A DNA stretch of 64,000 nt from Leucobacter ruminantium (GCF_017565705.1 NZ_JAGDYL010000005.1:124001-188000), one strand, 5' to 3'. Counted from the first letter of the stretch, positions 42,859 through 51,251 are shown. The notes: a model not told the origin generated them from the sequence alone. Translations and numbers: made by a program.

Positions 42859-43566
42859 ATGTCCCAGACCACCGCCCAGAAGCTCCGCTCCTGGTCCATC
42901 CCGGTCGGCATCATCGTCATCGCCGGCCTGCTCATCGCCGTGCTCGTCCTGCAGGTGAAGAACGGCTCCGAGTCCGCCTCAGCGGATCCCGCTGCGAGCC
43001 AGCAGGAGCAGCCCGATCTCAGCTACGTCGAGGCCCGGGACGAAGCCGACGTGCAGAGCGCCGGCCCGGTCGACGCACCGGTCGGGCTCGTCGTCTACTC
43101 CGACTACCAGTGCCCGTTCTGCGCGAAGTGGTCGACCGACACCCTGCCGGCAATGATGAAATACGCCGAGTCGGGGGATCTGCGGATCGAGTGGCGCGAC
43201 GTCGTGATGTACGGCGACGACTCCCACCGCGCGGCCCGTGCCGCGCACGCCGCGGGCATGCAGGACAAGTTCTGGGAGTTCCACGACGCCCTCTATCCCG
43301 ACGGCGAGCACCTGCAGCCCGACGGCCTCACCGAAGACGCGCTCGTGCAGCTCGCCGGGGAACTCGGCCTCGACACCGACCGGTTCGCGACCGACATGAA
43401 CTCGCAGGAGACGAACGACATCATCAACCAGTACAAGACCGAAGCCACCGACCTCGGCGTCTCCGGTACCCCGACCTTCGTGCTCGGCGGCGAGCCGATC
43501 GTCGGCGCGCAGCCCGAGAGTGTGTTCGTCGACACCTTCGAGAAGAAGCTCGCCGAGGCCGAGTAA
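42859..43566 (+). CDS. DsbA-like membrane-anchored thiol oxidoreductase (second)
   Basis: A 235-residue protein. Membrane helix 14-33, then a thioredoxin-fold domain with C85-PF-C88 (SDYQCPFCAK). A cis-Pro is in SGTPTFV. ATG 42859 has AAGGAG. It forms a two-gene set with ccdA at 43570 and lies behind the double BlaI-type operator. It is related to the DsbA at 39010 and to the one at 47029. Confidence 0.88.
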   Translation: MSQTTAQKLRSWSIPVGIIVIAGLLIAVLVLQVKNGSESASADPAASQQEQPDLSYVEARDEADVQSAGPVDAPVGLVVYSDYQCPFCAKWSTDTLPAMMKYAESGDLRIEWRDVVMYGDDSHRAARAAHAAGMQDKFWEFHDALYPDGEHLQPDGLTEDALVQLAGELGLDTDRFATDMNSQETNDIINQYKTEATDLGVSGTPTFVLGGEPIVGAQPESVFVDTFEKKLAEAE

Positions 43567-43569
43567 CCC

Positions 43570-44403
43570 GTGCAGATCGGCTTCCTCACCGCGTTCCTCG
43601 GCGGGATCCTCGCGCTGCTGAGCCCGTGCAGCGCCCTCCTGCTGCCCGCGTTCTTGGCGTCGACCGTCGGCGCGAAGCTCAAACTGCTCGCCCACGGCGC
43701 CGTTTTCTACCTCGGCCTCGTCGTCACCCTGGTACCGTTCGGGCTGGGGATCGGCGCCCTCGGGTCGCTGCTCATGGACCACCGGGGCATCGTGATCGCG
43801 ATCACCTCGATCGTCCTCGTCGTGCTCGGCGCTCTGCAAGCGCTCGGCTTCGGCTTCGACCTCTCCCGGATCCTCCCCGGCGCCGCAAAGACCCAGCAGA
43901 CGGCGCACAAGCGCACTGGCCTCCTCCGCACTTTCCTCCTCGGCGCCGTCGGAGGGGTGGCCGGCTTCTGTGCCGGCCCCATCCTCGGCGCCGTGCTCAC
44001 CCTCGCCATGGGGCGGGGCAACACCTGGGAGGCGGGCGCGCTGCTCGCCGTCTACGGCGCCGGCATGGTCGTTCCGCTCGTGCTCATCGCCGCGCTCTGG
44101 GAGCGCCTCGGCCCCCGCGGCCAGCGGCTCCTGCGAGGCCGCACGATCACGATCCTCGGCCGGTCGCTGCACACGACCTCCCTCGTCACGGGCCTGCTGA
44201 TCGTCGCCGTCGGCCTGCTGTTCTGGTTCACCAACGGCCTCGTCGCGATGCCCTCCCTCGTGCCGACCTCGGTACAGGCCTGGATGCAGGAACAGGGCGC
44301 GATCCTCGCGAACCCCGTGTTCGACATCGTCGCAGTGATCGCGGTGGCCGCCGTCGCGCTCACCGTCTGGTCGATACGAACATCAGCTCGACGCAAGCAA
44401 TAG
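43570..44403 (+). CDS. ccdA: CcdA-like thiol transporter (second copy)
   Basis: A 277-residue membrane protein with conserved Cys in LLSPCSALLLP and GFCAGPILGAVL, like the first ccdA, and about seven helices. It starts with GTG 43570 three bases after the dsbA stop. It passes electrons across the membrane to the neighbouring DsbA-like protein. Its pairing with BlaI-type operators suggests induction under wall or thiol stress. Confidence 0.88.
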   Translation: MQIGFLTAFLGGILALLSPCSALLLPAFLASTVGAKLKLLAHGAVFYLGLVVTLVPFGLGIGALGSLLMDHRGIVIAITSIVLVVLGALQALGFGFDLSRILPGAAKTQQTAHKRTGLLRTFLLGAVGGVAGFCAGPILGAVLTLAMGRGNTWEAGALLAVYGAGMVVPLVLIAALWERLGPRGQRLLRGRTITILGRSLHTTSLVTGLLIVAVGLLFWFTNGLVAMPSLVPTSVQAWMQEQGAILANPVFDIVAVIAVAAVALTVWSIRTSARRKQ

Positions 44404-44490
44404 GCATGTGGCCGGCGGTTGCCTGCTCCGGGCGGTGAGGTGCCCGGCGCACCGAGAAGGCGCCTGGAGGTTCTGCCCGGACCGGTCGGT

Positions 44491-44507
44491 TACTATGGCG
44501 CATAGTA
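44491..44507 (+). promoter_or_regulatory. BlaI-type operator before lipoprotein gene
   Basis: TACTATG-GCG-CATAGTA, a perfect 17-bp palindrome, about 80 bases before the ATG at 44586. It has the same half-sites as the operators at 42759 and 47783. Confidence 0.8.
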
Positions 44508-44585
44508 GATTTCCCGTATGTCGGAGCGGGCTTCGCCCTTGAGTCGGCTGCGATCATCCGATTCGATCTTCAGGAGGCTCACCGA

Positions 44586-45794
44586 ATGAGACGTCCCCAG
44601 CTCACCTTGACCGCGCTCTGCCTCGTGATCGGGGTGGGCGTCGCCGGGTGCAGCGGTGCTCCTGGAGAGTCGGATGCATCGGCCGCTGCCGCTGCATCGG
44701 CGACGCGCACGCTGGAGCCCGCAGCAAACGATCTCAACCTTCCCGCCGACTATGAGGACCGTGCGGTCATGGCCACCGACTGGCACCTCCCACCCGAGGA
44801 GATGGACGGCGTCTTCGTCGGTGAACGGCTGATCGGGGAAGAACAGGACGGGACGATCGATGTCGTCGCCGTCGACGCCTCAGGCGCGATCCTCTGGGAG
44901 CTCGAGGGCCCGCCCGCCGTGCTCTGCTCCGGAACGCTCATCCACACGACCAGAACCGCCGAGGGACAGGCGATCGTCGTCGTCACCGACGTCGAAGAGG
45001 ACGCCCTCGCCACCCCGACCCTCACCGCCTACGACATCACGAGCGGGGAGCCGGTCTGGGGGCCGGTCGACATCCCGGGCTTCCGTCGCGGCCCGGGCCT
45101 GGTCTACGAGGACGCCCAGCATCTGGATCAGGGGACGGCGGTCGCCAAGGTCGCACTCGACTCGGCGACCGGGGACGTCATCGCGCGGGGGAGCGAACTG
45201 TCCGATCGGCATATCGTCGGCGAGGCATCGGGCACGCTCATCACGGTGACGAACACGGCGCTCGAAGGATCCGTCCTCGAAGACGACGGGCCATCGAGCA
45301 CCGTCTGGTCGATCCCGCTCGCCGAACGAAGGTGGAACGCGGAAGACATCGCGAACCGCAGTCACCCAGACGACCTCGGCGACGAGTACGTCGCGATCCC
45401 GAGCGGACAGGGCGTGGCCGACATTATCCGCATCGACACGGGCGAAGCCGTGCTCACCGGAGCGCAGCAGGTGAGCTACGACCCCCAATCCGGTGCGCTG
45501 GTCGCCGCCACCGGGAACCGGGTATTCGGCGTGCATCCCGGTGAGGAGCCGTGGAGCTACGAAGCCGACGAGGACGTGCTCCTCATGGGCGCCGGCGACG
45601 GGCTCGGCTACGCGCAGGGCGCCGGCGACCTGATCGCGCTCGACCTCCGCACCGGAGAGCCGAAGACGCCCCGCTTCGTCGCGGGAGCCGACCGCGCCGA
45701 CGCGCCGCTCATCCCGAGGAGCGTGTCGTCGACCGGAGCCGCGGTCGTCGAAGACCTCGAAACCCGCTACTTCGTGGCCGCGCCGTCAGCGTAG
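44586..45794 (+). CDS. Secreted lipoprotein with PQQ-like beta-propeller character
   Basis: A 402-residue lipoprotein. Residues 1-22 are a signal peptide ending in the lipobox VAGC (Cys22). A linker of Ala/Ser follows. The rest is beta-rich with repeated LTAYDITSGEPVWGP and VDIPGF-like patterns, resembling a PQQ-enzyme-type propeller that binds no obvious cofactor. It probably acts on the outer face of the membrane, as a receptor or scaffold. AGGAGG precedes ATG 44586. It has its own BlaI-type operator and therefore likely belongs to the BlaI regulon. Confidence 0.75.
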   Translation: MRRPQLTLTALCLVIGVGVAGCSGAPGESDASAAAAASATRTLEPAANDLNLPADYEDRAVMATDWHLPPEEMDGVFVGERLIGEEQDGTIDVVAVDASGAILWELEGPPAVLCSGTLIHTTRTAEGQAIVVVTDVEEDALATPTLTAYDITSGEPVWGPVDIPGFRRGPGLVYEDAQHLDQGTAVAKVALDSATGDVIARGSELSDRHIVGEASGTLITVTNTALEGSVLEDDGPSSTVWSIPLAERRWNAEDIANRSHPDDLGDEYVAIPSGQGVADIIRIDTGEAVLTGAQQVSYDPQSGALVAATGNRVFGVHPGEEPWSYEADEDVLLMGAGDGLGYAQGAGDLIALDLRTGEPKTPRFVAGADRADAPLIPRSVSSTGAAVVEDLETRYFVAAPSA

Positions 45795-45894
45795 GGCAAT
45801 CGCGGGATCTCCGGTATCGCGTCACGGCAGTGGTGCCGGCGCCTGCTCGCTCAGGCTCGCCAGTCACCAATCCTGATGCAGGTGAAGGGCGGCG

Positions 45895-46260
45895 TCAGTC
45901 CGCGGTGAGGCCCTGGAGCGATGCGCGATAGGCCTCCATGTCGAGCTGCTGCGCGTCGGTGATCATCTGCTCGAGTTCGGCCTCGGGGATGGGGCCGAGG
46001 CGGGAGAAGACGCGCAGTCCGTCTCGGTAGACCAGCACGAGCGGCACGGTCGTGGCGGTGAGCCGCGCCGCGAGGTCCGGTTCGGCAGTGATGTCGATCG
46101 TCCCGAACGGGAGGCCTGGGTGGGTGGCGGCGACCTGCGCGTAGACCGGCGCGAAGCTGCGGCTGGCTTCCTCGTCAGGTGAGGCGGCGCACACCACGAT
46201 GGCGCCTCTGGCCGTGACGGTTTCCGTGAATGATGCGGCGGTGAGAGTGAACGTGGTCAT
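45895..46260 (-). CDS. Thioredoxin-like protein without the CxxC active site
   Basis: A 121-residue thioredoxin fold: FGTIDITAEPDLAARLTATTVPLVLVYRDG matches the region after the active site, with the cis-Pro in TVPLV. Where CGPC should stand (about residues 27-30) the sequence reads SPDE, and only one Cys (24) lies nearby. It therefore cannot do the usual disulfide reaction. The C-terminus (QLDMEAYRASLQG) resembles the DLDMDDVR tail of both real thioredoxins here. It is the last gene of a four-gene leftward operon. Confidence 0.7.
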   Translation of the reverse strand: MTTFTLTAASFTETVTARGAIVVCAASPDEEASRSFAPVYAQVAATHPGLPFGTIDITAEPDLAARLTATTVPLVLVYRDGLRVFSRLGPIPEAELEQMITDAQQLDMEAYRASLQGLTAD

Positions 46261-46565
46261 TCGTGCCATGACTCCTTGAGGTTCGTCGCGGGCGACAACT
46301 CCACCAGCGAACGGGCGTCCGGGACGGGCATCGACGCAGTATCGGCGCGATGCCTGGATCGCGGTGCGCCGAGCTGCTGCGGGCAGCGCCCGGTGGCCGA
46401 CAACGCCCCGAGGAGCAGCGCCCCAGCGGCGAGCATCACGGTGAGCGCGAGATCATGGTTGATCCCCGAGGAGATCGCCGATCCGGCGAGCAGGGTCGCC
46501 ATGATGCCCTGGGCGACTCGCATGCCGATAGTGGCGGTGAGCGGGCAGCCTCCCATTTCGGTCAC
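46257..46565 (-). CDS. Small two-helix membrane protein
   Basis: A 102-residue protein with two hydrophobic helices (about 11-30 and 36-55) and a GRCP motif (about 58-61), similar in layout to DUF2892/YgaP-type inner-membrane proteins that accompany rhodanese or thioredoxin. A hydrophilic tail follows. It starts inside the end of the thioredoxin gene and overlaps the next one by four bases. A role in passing thiols or anchoring the partner is possible. Confidence 0.55.
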   Translation of the reverse strand: MTEMGGCPLTATIGMRVAQGIMATLLAGSAISSGINHDLALTVMLAAGALLLGALSATGRCPQQLGAPRSRHRADTASMPVPDARSLVELSPATNLKESWHE

Positions 46566-46942
46566 TGCGTCCCGCCGTTCTGGGCCTGCTGCTTCGCGAC
46601 CTGTTCACGGACATCGTCCATGTCGAGGTCGCGCACCTGGCTGATGAGCTGCTCGAGCCCAGGCTCCGGCAGCACTCCCGCCTGCGAGAACACGCCGATA
46701 CCGTCCCGGAAGACCATGAGCGTCGGGATCGAGGTGATGCGGAACATCGCGGCGAGTTCCTGCTGCGCCTCCGTGTCGATCTTGCCGAAGACGATGTCCT
46801 CATGGGTGTCCGACACCTTCTCGAAGATAGGGCCGAAGGCGCGGCAGGGACCGCACCACGCGGCCCAGAAGTCCAGCAGCACGATGCCTTCGCCGGAGAG
46901 GGTCTGCTCGAAGGTGTCCTTGGTGATCTCGATAGTGCTCAT
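46562..46942 (-). CDS. trxA: Thioredoxin (BlaI-regulon copy)
   Basis: A 126-residue thioredoxin with active site WAAWC30-GP-C33 and cis-Pro in TSIPTLMVF. The extended C-terminus (VRDLDMDDVREQVAKQQ) is shared with the thioredoxin at 51467. It reduces disulfides in the cytoplasm and can feed CcdA. ATG 46942 lies 86 bases after the DsbA-like gene, with which it is probably co-transcribed from the operator at 47783. Confidence 0.9.
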   Translation of the reverse strand: MSTIEITKDTFEQTLSGEGIVLLDFWAAWCGPCRAFGPIFEKVSDTHEDIVFGKIDTEAQQELAAMFRITSIPTLMVFRDGIGVFSQAGVLPEPGLEQLISQVRDLDMDDVREQVAKQQAQNGGTQ

Positions 46943-47028
46943 GATGCGGTGTAGCGCTCGGGGAGCGCCTCGTCCTTTCTCGGATGGTAGGGGTGTTGCA
47001 TGATCGGAATATTCGGAACGCCCATGTG

Positions 47029-47730
47029 TCACTCGTCCTGCTCGTGCAGTGCGGCGTCGATGTTCTCGATGAACGCATCGGTGGGCTGGTAGCCGGAGAT
47101 AAGGTCGCCGTTAAATTCGAAGGAGGGCGCCCGGGTGACCCCGCCGCTTCGGGCCTCCTGCTCGTTCGCCTCGACAGCTCGTTCAACCTCGGGGGAGGCG
47201 AAGTCGATCTTGAAGCGCTCCACATTGAGGCCGAGCTCGTCGGCGAGCGCGATGAGGGACTCCTCGCTCAGCTCGTCGTCGGACGCGCCTTTCGGGTTCG
47301 CCATGAGCGCATCGTGATAGGCGAGGAACTCGTCCTGCAATGCTGCGGCGTAGACGGCTCGCGCACCGCGTTCGGATGCCTCGCCGGAGAGGCCCGTATC
47401 GCGCCAGACGACGCGGAGATCGCCGTCGTCGATGTAGCGCTGCAGCTTGGGGAGGGTCTTGCTGTTCCAGTGGCTGCAGAACGGGCATTGGTAGTCGGAG
47501 TAGATGACGAGTTCGACCGGGGCGCTCTGCTCCCCGATGACGAGAGGATCCTCGGCGGAGGCGCGTTCGGTCTGCCAGGCCGCCTGCTGTTCCGCGGTCG
47601 GCTTCCCGCCGTTCGTCTCCCATCCGCGCTGCAGCAGGAACGAGCCGACGAGGACGAGGGCGATGATCCCGAAGATCGTGAGCGGGACGCCGACGGCGAC
47701 GTTCGGGGGACGTCGGGCGCCATCGGTCAC
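47029..47730 (-). CDS. DsbA-like membrane-anchored thiol oxidoreductase (third)
   Basis: A 233-residue protein. Membrane helix about 12-34, then a DsbA-type thioredoxin fold with C82-PF-C85 (SDYQCPFCSHW). A cis-Pro is in TRAPSFEF. GTG 47730 has GAGAGGA. It is the first gene of the leftward operon dsbA - thioredoxin - membrane protein - thioredoxin-like and shares the operator pair with the blaI operon. Confidence 0.88.
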   Translation of the reverse strand: MTDGARRPPNVAVGVPLTIFGIIALVLVGSFLLQRGWETNGGKPTAEQQAAWQTERASAEDPLVIGEQSAPVELVIYSDYQCPFCSHWNSKTLPKLQRYIDDGDLRVVWRDTGLSGEASERGARAVYAAALQDEFLAYHDALMANPKGASDDELSEESLIALADELGLNVERFKIDFASPEVERAVEANEQEARSGGVTRAPSFEFNGDLISGYQPTDAFIENIDAALHEQDE

Positions 47731-47782
47731 GTCGCATCCTCTCGGGTCGTTCACAGACTGGGTCGCGAGTATTGCACTCGTT

Positions 47783-47814
47783 ACTATCCTCAATAGTAGA
47801 CTATGGCGGGTAGT
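47783..47814. promoter_or_regulatory. Tandem BlaI-type operators in the divergent promoter
   Basis: ACTATCCTCAATAGT (47783-47797) and ACTATGGCGGGTAGT (47800-47814), two bases apart, between the DsbA operon (leftward) and the membrane protein - blaI - M56 operon (rightward). The second half-site GTAGT differs by one base. This lets BlaI control its own operon and the third dsbA operon together. Confidence 0.8.
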
Positions 47815-47837
47815 CGAGTCCGATGAAGGGAGACCGG

Positions 47838-48395
47838 ATGGCGCAGCGCATGACTTTCGCCGCGGCACGAGAGCAGTTCGTGCTCGCTGGGCGGGGCCTG
47901 CGCTCGTGGACGCCCCGGCAGTACGTCGTGGCCGGGGGAGCGGCCGTCGCGTTCGGGTTGCTGGTGGGCGTCGTCACGGTGCTGATCCCGAATTCCTGGT
48001 TCGCTCGCGACATCGGCACGGTGTGGTGGAATTACCCCGTCTGGATTCTCACCTCGATCGGCGCGGGGATGCTCACCGCCACCTACGTCAAGCCCCGGGG
48101 AGCCGAAGCTGCGGCTGCGGATGAGACGCCGGCCGAGCGTCGCACCACGCGGATGGGGATCGCCGGCGGGCTGCTGACCTGGTTCGCGGTCGGCTGCCCG
48201 GTCTGCAACAAGATCGCCCTGCTCGCGCTCGGCTACTCCGGCGCCATCACCTGGTTCGCGCCTTTCCAGCCCGTCCTCGCCATCGCGGCGATGCTCCTGA
48301 CGGGGCTTGCGCTCGTTTGGCGGTTGAAAGGCCAGGTCGCGTGCCCTATCTCACCCGCCACAGCGCCCGCACAGCAGTTGGAGCCGACCACATGA
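47838..48395 (+). CDS. Membrane protein with a GCPVCNK motif
   Basis: A 185-residue membrane protein with four hydrophobic segments (about 34-54, 65-85, 111-130, 137-156). A GCPVCN motif begins the third region (WFAVGCPVCNKIALLALG), as in some thiol or metal transport membrane proteins. It is the first gene of the operon that also encodes BlaI and the M56 protein. The family is not one I can name. It may pass electrons to or sense the thiol state of the envelope. The start ATG 47838 follows AAGGGAG. Confidence 0.6.
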   Translation: MAQRMTFAAAREQFVLAGRGLRSWTPRQYVVAGGAAVAFGLLVGVVTVLIPNSWFARDIGTVWWNYPVWILTSIGAGMLTATYVKPRGAEAAAADETPAERRTTRMGIAGGLLTWFAVGCPVCNKIALLALGYSGAITWFAPFQPVLAIAAMLLTGLALVWRLKGQVACPISPATAPAQQLEPTT

Positions 48396-48778
48396 ACGAG
48401 CACGCACAGCATCAGAGCTACACCGGCGACCCGGCGCGTCTGGGCGCGCTGGAATCACAGGTGATGGACCTCCTCTGGGAGGGCAACCCGTTCACGGTGC
48501 GCGGGATCATCGATCGGCTCCCGTCCGATCCCGCGTACACGACGATCTCAACCGTGCTCGGAAACCTGCGCAAGAAGGGCCTCGTGTGCACCGGGAAGGA
48601 CGGATACGCCACCCTGTACGGCGCCTGCGTGAGTCGTGACGAGCATGCGGCGCGGATCATGGAGCACGCGCTCGAGGAGAGCGGCGACCGAGCAGCGGCG
48701 ATCCTGCGCTTCGTCGACGGGATGCCCGACGCAGAGCTCGAGATGCTCCGCCGGCACTTGCTAGGGGAGACGGGGTAG
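48392..48778 (+). CDS. blaI: BlaI/MecI/CopY-family repressor
   Basis: A 128-residue repressor. The winged helix covers about residues 18-85 (LGALESQVMDLLWEGNPFTVRGI, then YTTISTVLGNLRKKGLV), and a helical dimer region follows. It should bind ACTAT-N5-ATAGT sites and be removed by the protease encoded next. It overlaps both neighbouring genes closely (ATGA with the membrane protein; four bases before the M56 GTG). Five matching sites stand before four operons here, including its own. Confidence 0.85.
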   Translation: MNEHAQHQSYTGDPARLGALESQVMDLLWEGNPFTVRGIIDRLPSDPAYTTISTVLGNLRKKGLVCTGKDGYATLYGACVSRDEHAARIMEHALEESGDRAAAILRFVDGMPDAELEMLRRHLLGETG

Positions 48779-48782
48779 GGCC

Positions 48783-49763
48783 GTGACCGCGACGCTCATG
48801 ACGCTGCTGCTGTCGGGGGTGATCCTCCTCGCCGCCATCGGTGGCCCTTGGGTGGTGCGGCAGGCCGCGCCCGCACTGGCCTCCGCGCCGCGCTTCGCCG
48901 CGTTCGCGCTGACCGCGAGTGCGCTGCTCTGGATCGCGGCGCTCGTGGCGCTCGGGCCGGTCGTCGCGTGGATGAGCAACGGACCGGCCTGGCTCCCGGA
49001 TCAGGCGGCGGAGATCTGCGGCCGCTGCCTGAGCGCGGCATCGCCGTTCGGGCGGTCCGCGGTCACGCTCGGGGTGCCGGCCGTCGTGCCGCTCGCACTA
49101 CCCGCGCTCGGGATCATCGCCGTGCTCGCCGGCCTCACCCGGGAGCTGTGGCGCGTCCGCCGCTCCCAGGCTGCGCTTGCTGCGGCGATTCTCTCGTCCA
49201 GCAAGACGACGACGATTCAAGGTCGGCGAGTGCGGGTGACGCCAGAGAGCAAGCCGCACGCGTTCAGCCTGCCGCGCCGGCACGGCGGCATCGTGATCTC
49301 GCGCGGTGCGGTCGCTGCGCTGTCGAGTGACGAGCTTGCGGCGGTGCTCGAGCATGAGTGGGCGCACCTGTCCCAGCGCCACCATCTCTGGTTGACGGTT
49401 CTGAACGGGGCGACCGGATGGTTCCGATGGATCCCGTTCATCCGCGCCATCCGCGAGACCGTGCCGCACTACTTCGAGATCGCCGCCGACGAAGCGGCGA
49501 AGCGCAAGACCGGCACCACGTCTCTCGCGGGTGCGCTACTCAAACTCGGGCAGCCGGGCACCCCGGAGACCAGCAGCCCGGTCGTGGCCCACGCGGCGCT
49601 CCATGCCGCCGGCCCCGAGCGGATCCGGCACCTGCTCGGCCAGCCCCGTCCGCCCGCGAGCGTGGCCCTGGCCGCCGCCGCACTCGCCTACGCGTTCATG
49701 CTCGCCGCCGCGACCATCGCGGTGCACTGGCCCTACCTGCTCGCCCTCCTCACCGGATGCTGA
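48783..49763 (+). CDS. M56 (BlaR1-type) membrane metallopeptidase
   Basis: A 326-residue membrane protein with about four helices and a zinc-protease motif H191-EWA-H195 plus a downstream Glu (HYFEIAADEA). It is like BlaR1/MecR1 but lacks an extracellular penicillin-binding domain, so the signal it senses is not obvious. It probably cleaves BlaI upon a stress in the envelope. Starts with GTG 48783. Only one more small gene follows in this operon. Confidence 0.82.
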   Translation: MTATLMTLLLSGVILLAAIGGPWVVRQAAPALASAPRFAAFALTASALLWIAALVALGPVVAWMSNGPAWLPDQAAEICGRCLSAASPFGRSAVTLGVPAVVPLALPALGIIAVLAGLTRELWRVRRSQAALAAAILSSSKTTTIQGRRVRVTPESKPHAFSLPRRHGGIVISRGAVAALSSDELAAVLEHEWAHLSQRHHLWLTVLNGATGWFRWIPFIRAIRETVPHYFEIAADEAAKRKTGTTSLAGALLKLGQPGTPETSSPVVAHAALHAAGPERIRHLLGQPRPPASVALAAAALAYAFMLAAATIAVHWPYLLALLTGC

Positions 49764-49797
49764 ACCCTCAGCCTCCCGACCCGAAAGGACACCCCTG

Positions 49798-49962
49798 ATG
49801 AGCGCTCTCGCCGCAACAGCCACCGCACCCAGGCCGAGAAAGCCCAGCGTCGGGCAGGTCGTCTTCCTGACCGCCTCGGCCGCCTTCTTCGCCATCGCCG
49901 TCGCCCTCGTCCCCGTTTACTGCGTGGCGTGCGGCGACATGGCCTTCGTCGCCACCCCGTAA
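49798..49962 (+). CDS. 54-residue membrane protein with CVACG
   Basis: It starts at ATG 49798 with GAAAGGA nine bases before. After a basic N-terminus (APRPRKPS), one membrane helix follows (VVFLTASAAFFAIAVALVPVY) and then CVACGD, with a CxxC that would be just outside the membrane. It is likely part of the BlaI operon. The CxxC could be a redox-active or metal site. Too small for a family call. Confidence 0.55.
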   Translation: MSALAATATAPRPRKPSVGQVVFLTASAAFFAIAVALVPVYCVACGDMAFVATP

Positions 49963-50059
49963 GCCCCACCTCGCGCCGTAGACTTCGGTCGCGGCCCCAG
50001 CACGCCCTTCACCCTGGCGCCCTGCGTACGGATACGCAGGCACGAGCACCGGAGACTGC

Positions 50060-50812
50060 ATGACCCCCCAGCACCAGCGCACCGAGACCGCAACGACCGA
50101 GGGCAGGCGCCCGGGAAGCGGGCCAGCACGCGGCCGACGGGCCGCGCAGGCGGTCGGCGCCGCAGCGCTGAGCATCGGCATGGTCGGCACGTTCAGCCTG
50201 CCCGCCAACGCGGTCGCCCCGGAGGTCACCAACGTCACCCTCGATGACTTCGCCGTCCCGGCACAGACGCTCCGCACGGTCGACGCGGACGCGGAGGCCG
50301 TGCCGCTCTCCGCGCCGGAAGCCGAGCTGAGCGCTGAAGCGCTCGAACAGGACCGGCTGGCCGCGGAGGCCGAAGCGCAGGCGGAACAGGTGGAGCAGGC
50401 AGCGGCCCGGGCCGAGCAGGCGGACGCCGCCGCGCCGAAGCCGCTGGGGAAAGACATCCCGGTGGGGGAGGGCGCCCAGGGCATCGTGGATGCCGCCCTC
50501 GCGCAGCTCGGGGTCCAGCAGGACTGCACCGACCTGGTGCAGAACTCCCTCGCCGCGATCGGCGTCATCGATCGCAGAGACGCCGGCGGCTTCGACCTCG
50601 GCCCGTCCTCGGGCGAGTACGTCGCCCTCGGCGGCACGATCGTCACGAGCGGAGACTACGCCCCGGGCGATGTGCTGTTCTGGGAGGGCCGCCACAACGC
50701 GATCTACATCGGCAACGGCCAAGCCGTCCACGGCGGCTACGGCGGGGATCAGACCGTCGTCGCGAGCGCCTACCTCGACGGCCCGCCGGAAACCGTCGTC
50801 CGCTTCGGCTGA
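50060..50812 (+). CDS. Exported NlpC/P60-like peptidase
   Basis: A 250-residue exported protein. Signal region 27-51 (RAAQAVGAAALSIGMVGTFSLPANA), then an Ala/Glu coiled-coil (about 95-122), then an NlpC/P60-like domain with C156 (QQDCTDLVQ), H212 (EGRHNAIYIG) and H224 (AVHGGYGG). It may hydrolyse peptide stems in the cell wall. ATG 50060 with GGAG upstream. It shares the direction of the BlaI operon; no BlaI-type site is visible just before it. Confidence 0.7.
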   Translation: MTPQHQRTETATTEGRRPGSGPARGRRAAQAVGAAALSIGMVGTFSLPANAVAPEVTNVTLDDFAVPAQTLRTVDADAEAVPLSAPEAELSAEALEQDRLAAEAEAQAEQVEQAAARAEQADAAAPKPLGKDIPVGEGAQGIVDAALAQLGVQQDCTDLVQNSLAAIGVIDRRDAGGFDLGPSSGEYVALGGTIVTSGDYAPGDVLFWEGRHNAIYIGNGQAVHGGYGGDQTVVASAYLDGPPETVVRFG

Positions 50813-50845
50813 ACCGAAACGGGCGCCGAGCATCCGGCGAGCGGG

Positions 50846-51142
50846 CTAGGCGAGGGACAGGAACAGCTTCTCGAGCTCGTCGGGCCCGGTCTCGTGCTCG
50901 GCCTCCGGGTTCGACAGGCATTCCTGCAGCGAGGTCGAGATGATAAGGAATCCCGCCCGGTCGAGCGCTTTGGTGACCGCGGACAGCTGCATCACCACGT
51001 CACGGCAATCGGCGTCGGATTCGACCGCGTCGATCACGGCGGCGAGCTGACCCTGCGCGCGCTTGAGCCGGTTGGCCACTTTCCGCTTCGCCGCAGCATC
51101 GTGGCCCGTAGACGGCGACTCCGCCGGAGAATCCTTCTTCAC
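50846..51142 (-). CDS. cstR: CstR-like persulfide-sensing repressor (CsoR family)
   Basis: A 98-residue CsoR/RcnR-family helical repressor. Conserved Cys are C46 (DADCRDVV) and C75 (LQECLSN). The copper-binding His that CsoR has four residues before the second Cys is Ser71 here, so the pair should sense persulfide rather than copper. It starts with GTG 51142, GGAG upstream, and is divergent from the sulfide operon across two operators (51176 and 51203). The context (persulfide dioxygenase, rhodaneses, TauE) agrees with CstR. Confidence 0.85.
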   Translation of the reverse strand: MKKDSPAESPSTGHDAAAKRKVANRLKRAQGQLAAVIDAVESDADCRDVVMQLSAVTKALDRAGFLIISTSLQECLSNPEAEHETGPDELEKLFLSLA

Positions 51143-51163
51143 TGCCCGCTCCGTTCTCTTGCC

Positions 51164-51218
51164 TTGACACGAATAATACCCCAGGGGGTATAGTGTTCAC
51201 AAATACCCCCAGGGGTGT
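51164..51218 (+). promoter_or_regulatory. CstR operators and promoter of the sulfide operon
   Basis: Two palindromic G/C-tract sites: ATACCCCAGGGGGTAT (51176-51191) and ATACCCCCAGGGGTGT (51203-51218). A TTGACA (51164-51169) and a TATAGT (51189-51194) could be the -35 and -10. The first operator overlaps the spacer and -10, so bound repressor would block polymerase. Typical of CsoR/CstR targets. Confidence 0.8.
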
Positions 51219-51251
51219 CCGTGTTGCAGTTGATGTGAAAGGAAGTGAGCG

